Shown here in pieces: positions 39,601 to 51,600 of a DNA stretch of 64,000 bases. Origin of the DNA: Symsagittifera roscoffensis (lineage: Eukaryota > Xenacoelomorpha > Acoela > Convolutidae); assembly GCF_963678635.1 (NCBI RefSeq), contig NC_087064.1, positions 16,919,802 through 16,983,801 of the forward strand, read 5' to 3'. A program made the position numbers and the translations under genes. Position 1 is the first letter of the stretch. Every line of letters starts with the position of its first letter. Under the pieces are notes generated by a model. It saw only the letters and a list, made by a program, of their open reading frames with translations, did no database searches and was not told the origin of the DNA.

Positions 39601-42600
39601 CACCGCTGTCTCCAATGTCAACTTCTTCGAATTCTTTATGCACGATAACCGGTTCGTCTTCACCTTCTTTGGATTCATTAGGCTTCTGAATCTTAAAGGA
39701 TTCGATAGGCTGATCTTCATAAGCACAATCCAGTTTGCATTTCTCAACCACTTGAATCACGTTCTCGGGTACATCAAATTTGAGCGAGCATGAAGAATGA
39801 TTCAGCACAGTTACAGATTCTTCGGTGAATATGGGCTCAGGAGTGTCTAAAACATGTATACATTGTTTATCAGCTGTATTGTTGAAGAATCAATAATGCA
39901 GGAAAAGTTTGCTAGAGAAAACTCATTTTAGCATCTCCATGGGTAAAATTATGATTAAAAGTTCAGTCAAAATCAGTCATTTAATAGAAAACATTTTTCG
40001 AAATTATGTCATGGTTACCAACCCATTTCAAGAACGGTAGCGTGTGAGTGCTTTCTGGTCCCATCTTTGGTTGAAACGTTGACTTCCAAAACTGGCAATT
40101 CTTTCATTTCAAACACTTTCTCGGAATCCAGTTCAAACTGACAAAACACTTGAGGCTTCGAAGAATCATCTTCTGATTCGCCTGTTACTTTCCAGTTGAC
40201 AAGCGCTGCCAATGACGATGAGTTTTCTTCATTGACAGATTGTTCCGATTCAACAAAACTGACCGTAATGTCTTCGCTGCTCTTGATTTCTGACAGGAAC
40301 GGAACCGGAGCGTATGTTTCGACAGAAAGAGTTTTTTCTTCCTTTTCTTTGATTTTGATAGTCACGTCAGACCTGGTGTATTGTGGTTCGACTAAAGATA
40401 TATATCGAGTTTAGCTTTATGTTTTGGTCTTCTCAAACTTCATCTTTACATTCAAATTTCATTCAGGAAATTAATGTTTAGAAAAAATTGCGAAACACAG
40501 AGAAACAAAAGGATAGCTGGTTACTGTGCAAATAGCACAGAATATTCCGACCATAGTATTAAAAAACACACTCTTTTCAAATTATGGCGTTTTTTTCTGA
40601 GTGGTGTGATAAAAAGGTCTGAACGAAAAAATACAAATTAAGTCAGGAGCGGATTTAATGAGGGGGGGGGGCGGACGCCTCTTCTTCTTCAGGGATTTGA
40701 CTCGCTGCTGACCCAAAGGGTGGTCCCTTTGTACTATTTTGAGCTATCCATTTTTGGTGACTGACCCTAAAATTTTATTTTTCCAAAAGCGCCTTCGGCG
40801 CCAATAGCCAATATACTAGTTTTGAGGGGGGAGCGCGCGACAAAAAATCGAGATTTTTGGCCAAAATTTTTCAAAAAAAGTGCCCTAAAACGTCTTTGTG
40901 GCCTGTTTTTTTAAATTTTGCCAGTGGTGCAGAACATATGGCCAAAACAAGGTATTTATAGTGCTCTGGGATATGCCAAAAAATCAAATTGGTTGACCAA
41001 AAAAAAAGGTCGACAAAATTTTTAAAATTTTCTTGAAATTCCGCCCCCCCTCAAATAAATCCTAGATCCGTCCCTGAATTAGGTAGGTATATTCGACATT
41101 CATAGTCAAATAAACCAGTTGGAAAAGCAGTTTTCGAACAAAAATTACTAAAAAAACCAAAAAAAAAGTTGTTAGAAAATTAAATCTTCAACAAAATTTG
41201 TTTTTTGAATTTTTGAAAAATTTGATTACCAAAATGGAGCTCAGAAATATCAAACAATTTGCTTCTGTAAAGATTGAGTAAAACTAAGTTTCCATGGCTT
41301 AAAATAAGCTTTAAAAAGCTAGTGTAAGCCTGCAGACCTTATTAGCTCGAGGCTAGACCAAAAATTAAAAATTTCAAACCGGTTTTTCTCAACACTGTAA
41401 TTAATAATAATTAATAATTGTAGTTCCTGCGAATCGCAGAGGAGCTATCAGTAGGCCTTAACAGTCCTGTCAAGGATAGTCAATCTGTATTATTTCCCCA
41501 CATTCCAGACAGTGTTATTTTTTGCTGAGCGAAGCTGTTTTTTGCGACTCAAGGCCGTTTTTTTGCGTCTAGAACTTTTACGTGGTACCACTATTGCAGC
41601 CAAATTTGGTCAAGTTGTGGTAGACCTGAAGCTGTAGCTCAAGTGAGAGCTTGTCCTCACACACTATCATCAATTAGATATATAACTCGACCTATTCATT
41701 TGATTTTTTGTGGTACCTGAGTTTGCGTGGAAAACAAAAAGAAAAAACTAAAACACACCCTAATACAAAGTTCCTCAACATTTTTCAAAGAGTCGGAACA
41801 ATAAACAGGTGATACATTTAAAAAAGCACTCACCAACATCGATCGCCAAAACATGTGTATGCTGTTGTTTTTCAGCAGTCACAGAGACAAAATAGTTTCC
41901 ACACTCTTCAGTTGACAATTCGTCAAGCGTGGCAGTAAAAACCGTGCAATTTTTCTCGGTGTCCGATTTCACGCCCCATTTCAGATTCACGACTGCTTTC
42001 CCGGTTTTGTCTTCACGTGTCGTCACGACTGAGTAGTTGGAAGGAGAATCGGATTGGATGTCGTGCTGGACCAAAAACGGGACTGAGAACTGGATTGTGA
42101 CCGGATGTCCTTCTGCAACTGATACAATCTGGTCATCTTTGCTTTCTTTGATAGGTTCCCAATCTGAATCAATTCCTAAAAAAGTCAATACATTAGTTTC
42201 GTAGTTCGAGAAAATCAAATCAAAATGACATTGATGACAGTAAAGCCTCAATATTAAATAACAACAAAAACCGTAACCTGGAGACATAACATACCGTAAT
42301 CGATGATCTAGTTCACTGAATAGCAAAAACAAGGCTGATAAAATTAGAAAACCGAGTTTTTTTGTGTTTTATGCATTGTGAAAAGCAGAGTGATTTTTTA
42401 TGTGAGCCTAAAGCCGATGAGAGTTACAAATAACACTTTCCTTTCGATACAATTTACTCGATACAATTTAGGTCATTTTCTTCCAAAAATTCCACTTATC
42501 TGGAGGTCCTTAACATAAATCAATATTTCAGGCTGAAATCCAATTTATTTCACCAATAGCACGAAACCCTTTATAATTTTAATCCACGAAACATTCTTTT

Positions 42601-45600
42601 AGCGCAAAAAAATCAAGCTTAGAAGAATCAAACCTACCCTTTCACCAAACTTTGTTCTACAGTGGAAACCCGATGTGCATATTGTTCCCTAGAAGACAGT
42701 TAGTAATGAAATATTATTTTGTGAGCGTGCGATGATGTGAGTTCTGGTATGTCGAGGATACCTTTGGTTGCACTAGGTGATGGTACAAGGACTGTGCTTC
42801 CTATTCTATCACAGTGAGAGTGATGTGCAATACTACTGGTGCTGGGACCACAGGACAAGCAATCATCAAGGTGTGGTGCTTCACCTCTAGAACCCGGCAG
42901 AGAATTAGAATGGTTATAAGATGCTTGATTAGTATTCCAATTAGATCCCGTGGGAGCAAACTCGGCGAGTTCGTTGAGGCATGAGAATCCAGGATTGTTG
43001 TAAGATATGTCACCAAAACTTGAGTGCAATTTTTTCAGCCTGTGTTTGAGTTTCAAAATGATGTTTGAATTCAGTGCGCTACTTGAATTCAGTGCATTCG
43101 TTGAACTTTGATTAGACTCGCAGTCATAGCTGTCAGCAATGTTTTGAAACTCTTCGGGATACAGCTTTGAGTACTGACTAACAATAAGCTGCGGCAAACA
43201 CTCTTTGACGTCAACTCCTGCTAACACGAGCATCTGATATTCTTCTGGATGTTTCATCTTAAAGTTTTTACAAATTTTGTCGTAAATCCTACGTTTTTTG
43301 TCTTCAGTTAGTTCGACCAAAAAGTCTCCGATTCTTTTGCGCTTGTCTTTTCGCTTGACGGAACCTTATGTATTTGTAATCAAGACGCCCTTTAAAACTT
43401 CTTCTGACTCGGAATTCGAATATTTGTCAAAAAGTTTGTGAAGTTCTTCCGGATAGAGCTTTGAGTACTGACTAAAATTAAATTGCTGCAAAAAATCTTT
43501 GGCTTCAACTTCGTCTATTATGAGCATCTGATACTCTTCTGAGTGTTTCATCTTAAAATTGCTATAACTCTCGTCGCAAATTTTGCGTTTTCGATCTTCA
43601 GCTAGGTCAACGAAAGTGTCTCCAATCATTTTTAGCCTAGTTTTTGAATTGATGGAACCGTCTGTGTTCGTATTTAAGTCACCCTTTAAAACTTTTTCTG
43701 ACTCAGAGTTCTCATAAGTGTCAATAAAACTGTGAAGCTCTTCGGGAGACAGCTTTGAGTACTTGCCGATGAGCTGCGACAAACAATCTTCAGCGTCGAG
43801 TTCACCCAACACGAGCTTCGAATACTCTTCTGGGTGATTCATTTTAAAACTTGTTACGAATTTCGTCGTAAATTTTGCGTTTTCGTTTTCCGGCAGTCTC
43901 AATGAAGCTGTCGTCAGTCATTTTCAGCTTGTTTGTTGGCCTTGCTGCTTTCGTTTTCAATGCATTCTCAAAAAATTCATTTGACTCGGAGTTTGCAAAA
44001 CTAACAACAAGGTTGTGAAACTTGTCGGGGTACAACTCTGAGTACCGGCATATAATAAGCTGCGGCAAACAATCTTCAGCGTCAACTTTATTCAAAACCA
44101 AACTGTGATTATTTTCCAGGTGCTGTATCTTGAATTTGTTGCAGATGTCGTCGTAAAGTTTACGTTGCTGACGGACTTCAGCTAGGTCAATGAAACTGTT
44201 TTCAATGGTAATTAGCCTGTTAGATGGCTTATCGATGACTTCTTCCGTAAGATTTTCATTTGACGATAAAGCTATTTCGGGAAGCTCGTAGCGAGCTGGA
44301 TCCATATTTGCTTGCATCATCGGACTTTGGTTTAAACTTTTTATTGTGGTTAGATTTGTTAAAAGCTTTTGCTCAGATGGTGCACAACAAAGTGAATTAA
44401 AGCCGGGTCTAGAGGTTGTTGAATTAGGGCAGTGCGCTGCAAAATAATATATCAAGTTTAAGGAACCTTGTATTAAACGTACTTTGAACTTAAATCTACT
44501 TCTATGCTATACAACTACACTTCGTTAATGCCTAAATTTGCATAATTCGTTCGTCTCATCACGTAGTTTTTCTCATGCATGAGATTTGAGTAAATGACAA
44601 AAACTCATTACCAGGAACGATGTTGACTCTATGTTGATGTTCGTGTTGCGCAGATTCCACGTTCAAAACAACCACTCCAGGTTTGACTTCATGGCCATCC
44701 GGTGAGGTCAAGGCAACTATGACTTTTGTGTAATTCTCTTGGGGCTCATAATCGACTTCAACTGAGGTCAAATCCAGAGCCGTTTTACTGTCGTCTTCTC
44801 CGGCTTCCAGAAACACGGACGCATCTTTGGAAGTCAGCTGCTCCTGGGTGAGTTCAAATGGAACTGAGAACTCAATCTCTACATAAGACTTTTCACCTGC
44901 TTCAAACACTGCACTTGACGTTGAGGCGACAATTGTTGCTAAAACAGTCGGAGAAAATTTTTAGTACCAAGTTAACATCCTCCCCCCTAAACACGTTTAG
45001 GGGGGAGGATGTTAACTTGGTTCTAACTTGGGAATTTTCAGCCAATCAGAATCGAGCATTTTACATGCAGCGCTTAGCAAATTTAATTTAAATTAAGCGC
45101 TGGGATGGAGGATCTTAACTTGGTCTATTAGGGGGGGGGCACCCTGATTACTAAACTCTGAATGATTTTCAAAACTTTTTGCTCCGAGTGAATATGTTGC
45201 CGAAAAATAATAGGTCAACAGAAAATTCGATGAAACTAATCAAAGCAAGTTATACATAGAGGCGAACCACTTGCGATACAACACAAGAAAAAAAATCGAA
45301 AATGTCGAAAAAAACTATTCCATCATAATGAATAAAGCTACTTTTGAAACAAAAACATACCGAGACAATAGAATGTAAAATCAGCATCGGATGATTATTT
45401 ACCAAGCGGTAAAAGCCGAAAATACCCTGGCAGAAACCAAAAAAAGTCAACAAGACTTAAGACGTATGAAAAGTTAATAAGTCCCTCTCGCTCTCAAAAC
45501 ACTCATCAAAACTTTATTTGCCTGTCAAATGTGACAAAATAAGACAACTAAGCCAATATAATTTTGCCCGAAACCTATTAACCACAAAAATAAAAAAAAT

Positions 45601-48600
45601 CTGAAAAAAATCAAAAAAAATTAAGACTAATAAGAAGTTATTAAGCCCCACTCGTCCTAAAAACACAAATACGCACACACTAACTTTTTCGGTCATCGAA
45701 AGACACAATATGAGGCCAATAAGCTAATATAATATAGGCCTCAACCTATCAAGCCGGAATAAAGGAAAAACAAACAAAACAGCCGAAAAAAGCAACAATA
45801 ACGTTGAAAAAAAATATTAAATACAAATGAGCGATCTAGATGGATAGTTAAAACCGGAAAGTAAGCCAGATGGTAAAAACCAGAAACTAAAAGCGGAAAC
45901 TAAGCCGACAAAAAATAAACAGAAAACGACGAAATCGAAAAATCAAAATAATCTCAAAGAAATATCATTAAAAAATTTGAACTGCGAATTCAATGGAAAA
46001 ACGCTAATAGGGATGCTTATTGGGAGTAAAATTTACGCGCATACTGAATGCATGTGTACTGCATGCATGTTGAAATCTGTGGACAAATTTGTTTACGGGA
46101 AAAAGTCTTGTACCCGATAATGAACGAATCTGATTGACTAGCCTTACCCCAGCACTGACCAGAAGCTTTTGTTTTTGCCTATTTTAATTCTACTACAACT
46201 TTGAGTTTCCATCTTTGAGTTGGCCCAATATTAAGAAAAATAAAAGTATTGATTTAGAATCAGAAAAACTCAAAAAAAAAAACTATCGATTTTTCAGGCT
46301 AATCGGCCCAGTAGAATCGAATATTTATCTGTTGCCAACTTCACAGACATCAAAAATTACATATTAAGCATGGACTGCATTAAGAATGGACACAGAAAAA
46401 AAACTTAAAAATGTGTTTGGACTTGGAAAAAAATGAAATCGGGTATAAATCAAGCGTTTGCTTTTGTAGTTATCCCGATCAAAGATTAATCAAATTGACC
46501 AAAAAAATCCTTAATTTCAATTCCGATATTCTAATTTTAATGTTTTCTGAGCGCTTCGTGTGCACGGTGTATTTTCATTTAGAGTGCATAGCCTACCTTC
46601 TTCAGTCGTGCAGTCCTGCGAAATCGTGATTTCATCTTTTTCGACAAGAGCTTCAACATCCTTTCGCTCTTTCTGAGTATCTTTGACTTCGGATCTCTCA
46701 GTTTCATCGTCTACTTCATCTTCATTGTTTTCATCTTCGTGTTCAGCAATTGCTTCTTCGATTGGAACTTCATCAATTTGGATGTCTGTAAGTTCTTCAA
46801 ATGACTCTTCTTGAGTTTCAATATCAATCGTCTTCTCCTGGACACTTTCATCTTGGACCGAGACTATCGTATCAGAAACTATTTCCTCGCTTTCTTCCGA
46901 CACCGAAGCAAGTATGATGTCAGCAGCAACGTGTCCATTATCGTCGACGACAGCTTTCGACTCTGTAGAGTCAATTGATGAAACCTCAATTTCTTGAGTT
47001 TCCTCGGGTACTTTTTCTTCCTCGTCGGTCGTTACATTTATTTCCACGTTTTCTGATTCAGATACTTCTTCGAAGTTAATTTCATGATCAGTGGCTGGTT
47101 TTTCCTGTACATCGGTCTCTTCGCCGAAGAGAACAGTCGGTTCCTCCAAAGTTTCATCACTGGTTACATCAATCGGTAACACTGGAGATTCAACGTCGAT
47201 TTCAGATACCGACTCTTCGACCTTCAATGATTCCTCAAAGTGCACTTTGGTTTGTACAAATGAACTTTCAGGAGCGTCGGAATTCTCCGATTCCTCGACT
47301 GCTACCGCAACATATTCCAACTCCTCAGTCAAAATAGACTCAGTAGCCTCTGATATTTCGACCGAGGTTGCATCTTCAACTGCGCTCACAACTTCGGCAA
47401 CTGCTGGTTTCGCAAATTCATTCGAGACATCTTGACTTTCCAAGTCCACTTTAACATCGACATCGAATACTGGTGAAATTTCCTCGGATGTCATTTCTTC
47501 AACTGACACCTCAGTGGTTTCGACTTTCGCATCAGTCTCTTCCAGTTGTGAAGTTTCCATGACGCTGACGTCATATGTTTCGTCACCTAGTGTCTCTTCA
47601 TCGTCCACCAACGATACTGCAATCTCCTGCTGAACTTCATTCACGTCTACAGATCCTTCTTCGATTTCAACAACCGTTGTTTCATTATTCGTTTCGTCCA
47701 GTTGCATTGTGACATTTGCGTCCAAAACAACAGTCTCATCTTTAGTTTCTTCGTCAAGTTCAACACGCAAGTCTTCCTGAGTTGTGTCGTTTTCTTGTTG
47801 TTCGACTTCAGATACTGAAGCAATGACAATTTCTTCCGGCTCTGATCTGACAAAGGCGACGCTTGATGCATCGACTGAGTCGACTTCCAGAAGAGTAGCT
47901 TCGTCTTTCACTTCAGATACGCTACCGACAACAATTTCGGTGTCATCAATTGTTTCTGAATCGGATGCTACAACGACATCTATGACCTCATCCGATTTCA
48001 CCTCGTCTAATTTTGTGTCAAGCAATTCTGAAAGCTCATCAGGAATTTCTTTAATTTCGGGTTCCTTTGCATTTTCGTTGGCAGGCAAGTCTTTCAAATC
48101 ATTGGTGTTGATCTCTTTAACATTTTCCTCGGCACTCTCCAGATCTTCGTCTGGTACTTTCTCTTCGGTGACCAGCTCGGCAACATCAGCCTTCTCGTCC
48201 AACTGAATGACCTCAGGTGAACTTTGGGGCTCTTCCTCTTCTTGAATGGCGAATGCGATGTTAGCCTGAGCGTCAATTGTTTCTTCATGAAGTATGTCGT
48301 AATCCACGCCCGAGACACAGTACTCCTGCTCGGTGTCTGAGCCGACGATGCTTCCACTGTCATCTTCGTCGTCCTCAGAATCGTACCCTAAAAAGAACAA
48401 AAGTCACCAAATGGAAAAGACTGCCAATCAAATTGTCAATGAAAGCAAAATCAGCCAAACTGGAACTAGTCTACATCACAAAAGGAAAGTAAAGCGTCTC
48501 ATTAAGAAAAAAAACTTTAAAATCGACTGTCAAGATGGGTGTCTCTGAAACACTAGCATCCTTAAAACTGAGGTAACGTTTGTTGTAGGTAATCAGGTAA

Positions 48601-51600
48601 ATAAGCATGAGCATGGGCGTAAGAAAGCTTTAATGTTAAGTTAATAATTCAGATACAATTCGATAGTTAAAAAGGAAAGTGATATATTTCATGCCTGGGT
48701 TAGTACATTGGCCAACTTACGCAAAAAGCTGTCTTCTTCGCTTTCAGTTTCGGGGAAGACTTCGTCGAAAGAGTTGAAATGCACTTGTTTCTTCGATTTT
48801 CTTGATCGGCCGCGGATTCTGAGTCTGTTCGTTAATACCTTCAACGGTTCCACATACAATTCGCTAACTGCTGCTTTCAAGTCGAAGCTCAAACCAAGTA
48901 CATTTTCGGAGTCTTCATGAACAAACTTGACAATTTTGTTAATCACTTCTTCCAGTTCGACCTGCATTTCGACAACAGAATTGTCATCAGCGTCCGTTTT
49001 GTCAATCAAACTGAGAGAGAGTGAAAGGTCAATCATTTGTTCCTGGAGCTCGAACAGTTGTTCTAAAGAGTTGTGACTATTCACCGACGGTCCAAACGTA
49101 TCTTCAACGGAAGACAATACTGCGAACACGGCGGAAACTAAACTGTGAATGTCGAACTCCAGTTTCGTCAATTTTTTAGGCTCGTTGATACCAAACTGCC
49201 TAAAGAGAGTCTTGATGTCTTCTGATTCCAAGATTTCGGAAAGCTCAGTAGCAATAGAGTTTAAATAGGACACCAGGAAATCCTGTTCTTCCGTGTCAAA
49301 GCAGAAGTTATCGCTTCCCATTACGTCACTTAACGTGTTGATGTCGTGGGTCAACGACAAAACTAACTTACAGAGCCTCTTGCCCGCGTCTGTTTTTTCA
49401 TTATCGTTGGCAAACTTTAGAAGCTCAAACAAGATATCGTCTTCTGTGAGGTCTTTGGCCAGCCTGCAACAGTTGTTTAACTGCGATACAATTACCACAG
49501 AATTGTCGAACACTTCATTCTCTGAGAGCTTGAGCGCCTGCACTGATGAAGCACAACTCAAAGTTGATTCTACTTCTTTCGACTCCGGCTGTTCTACTGG
49601 CGCTTCAGTTTTTTGGGTAAGCGATCCAGGAGTTTCCTCGAATACTTCGGATTGTTCGTGTACCAATTCTAAATCTTCGAATTGTAGCTCTTCAACTGAA
49701 ATACTGCAAATCTCCCTTTCTTTTGACTCTTCCTCGTCAACATCGATCATGATAGTTGAAGTCTCCTTTGGTGCCGACTCCTCCATTACAACCTGATCCA
49801 TTGACGTCTCTTCTTCTGTTTGCGTTTCAAATATTACACTTTCAGAGCTATCCACTGTAGTGTCATTAACGTCCAAATGCGTCACCTCAAGGTTGTCCTT
49901 CGAGCTGGTTTCAACCTCGATCTCTGTTTTCTCAGATGTACTATGAGCGCTTTCCTCAATCGATTCCGAAAGAAACAGAGACTTTGGTGCCTCCTCTTGC
50001 AATGTTTCTAAATAGATTTCTTGTAAAGGTTCTTTTTCAATTGATTCATTATCAACGCTAACCAAAACATCTTCATTCGAACTCAATTGAGACTCACTGA
50101 AGCCCAATTGAACTACGTTAGTTTCATCTTCAACCTCAACAGTAATGTCGGATCCTTCTTTAATATCAATCGATTCCGATTCAGCTGTTGATACAGTTAT
50201 CATTTCAGTTCTTTTTATAGTTGCTGATTCTGCAGTTGCTGCTTCTTCGGTGGATTGAACAGTTGTCAAAGAATCAACATTTTGCTGCTCGAATGTCATA
50301 ACTTTCTCATGCGACTCAGAGACAGTCTCACTGACTTCCTCTTCCACTTTGCTCGAGACGTCATGGGATGACACTTCGTTTTTGAGTTCTTCGGTTAGCA
50401 TGGGCACAGCATTCAATGACTCTAGATCGAAGGTTTTTTGTACTGCCTCCTCAGTATGACTTTCGCTTTCACTGACGCTAAACTGAAGCGTTTCAGTTTG
50501 CTCAACATCGTTACTCAAGATAACAGAATCATTTTCCTTTTGAGCAACTTCGTCAATTACAGGACTTCGGAAAACAGTGATAGCTTCGGAGGAACTTTCT
50601 TCGGTATCATCAGAACTGGATTGCAAAGCTGCAATCTCAACAGTTTCCTCATCTCCAGTTGCAACTTCTACTTCGGTTTTTTCAAATGTAGTATCGACGC
50701 TTTCTTCTACCGCTTCAGACAATTGCACAGACATTGGTGATTCATCTTCCACTGATTCAATGTAAACGTCTTCACTGATTTCATTTCCAGTAGAACTATC
50801 ATCGATGTTCACAATGAGATTTTCATCAGAGCTATGTTTGCTTTCACTGAAGTCAAGTTGCGTCTCGTTCGTTTCATCTTCAACGTCAACAGTGATTTCA
50901 GAGTTTTCTGCAATATCAGCTGATTCTGATTCAGCTGTTGAAACAGTTATCAATTCACTTCTTCTTATATCAGTTGCTTCTTCAGTTGCAGCTTCTTCGG
51001 TGGATTGAGCCGTTGTCGAAGACTCAACATTTTGTTGCTCAAATCTGACAACTTTCTCGTGGGATTCGGAGGCAACCTCACTGATTTCCTCTTCCGCCTT
51101 GCTCAAGAACTCTTGGACAGAAACTTCGCTAACGATTTCATCGGTTAGAACTTGCCGCGCATCTATTGCATCCAGATCGACAGTATTCTGTACTGCTTCC
51201 TCAGTATGACTTTCATTTTCACTGGTGGTAAACTGAAGCGTTTCAGTTTGCTGAACATATTCGCCCAAAACAACAGATTCATCTTCTTTTTGCACAGCTT
51301 CATCATTCGAAGGACTTTGCAACACAGCGATAGCTTCATAAAGACTTTCCTCGGTATCTTCAGAACTGGATTGCAAAGCAAAAATCTCAACAACTTCATC
51401 ATCTCCAGTGGCAACTTCAACTTCGGTTTTTTCAGTTGTAGTTTCAGTACTTTCTTCTCTAGTTTCAGACAACTGGAATGATACTGGTGACTTCTCTTTC
51501 ATTGATTCAAGGCAAACGTCTTCACTGATTTCAATTCCAGTAGAACTATCTTCAAGGTTCACGACGAGATTTTCATCAGAGCTATGTTTGCTTTCACTGA

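Larger units (their letters stand above)
44939..46596. other. Intron between exons 15 and 16 (1658 bp)
   Basis: Contains the 27-bp perfect palindrome, the degenerate tandem repeat near 45440-45790 and a piece of the dispersed element at 45250. No coding exon or regulatory site could be supported. Confidence 0.65.

Noticed and set aside
40644-41076. Autonomous transposon
   Set aside because: Only 433 bp long with no transposase frame on either strand.
48689-48720. Exon 14 reading on to a stop at 48689, ending the gene there
   Set aside because: A consensus GTAAGT donor at 48720 gives phase 1, and exon 15 follows with a matching acceptor. Termination here stays a possible minor isoform only.
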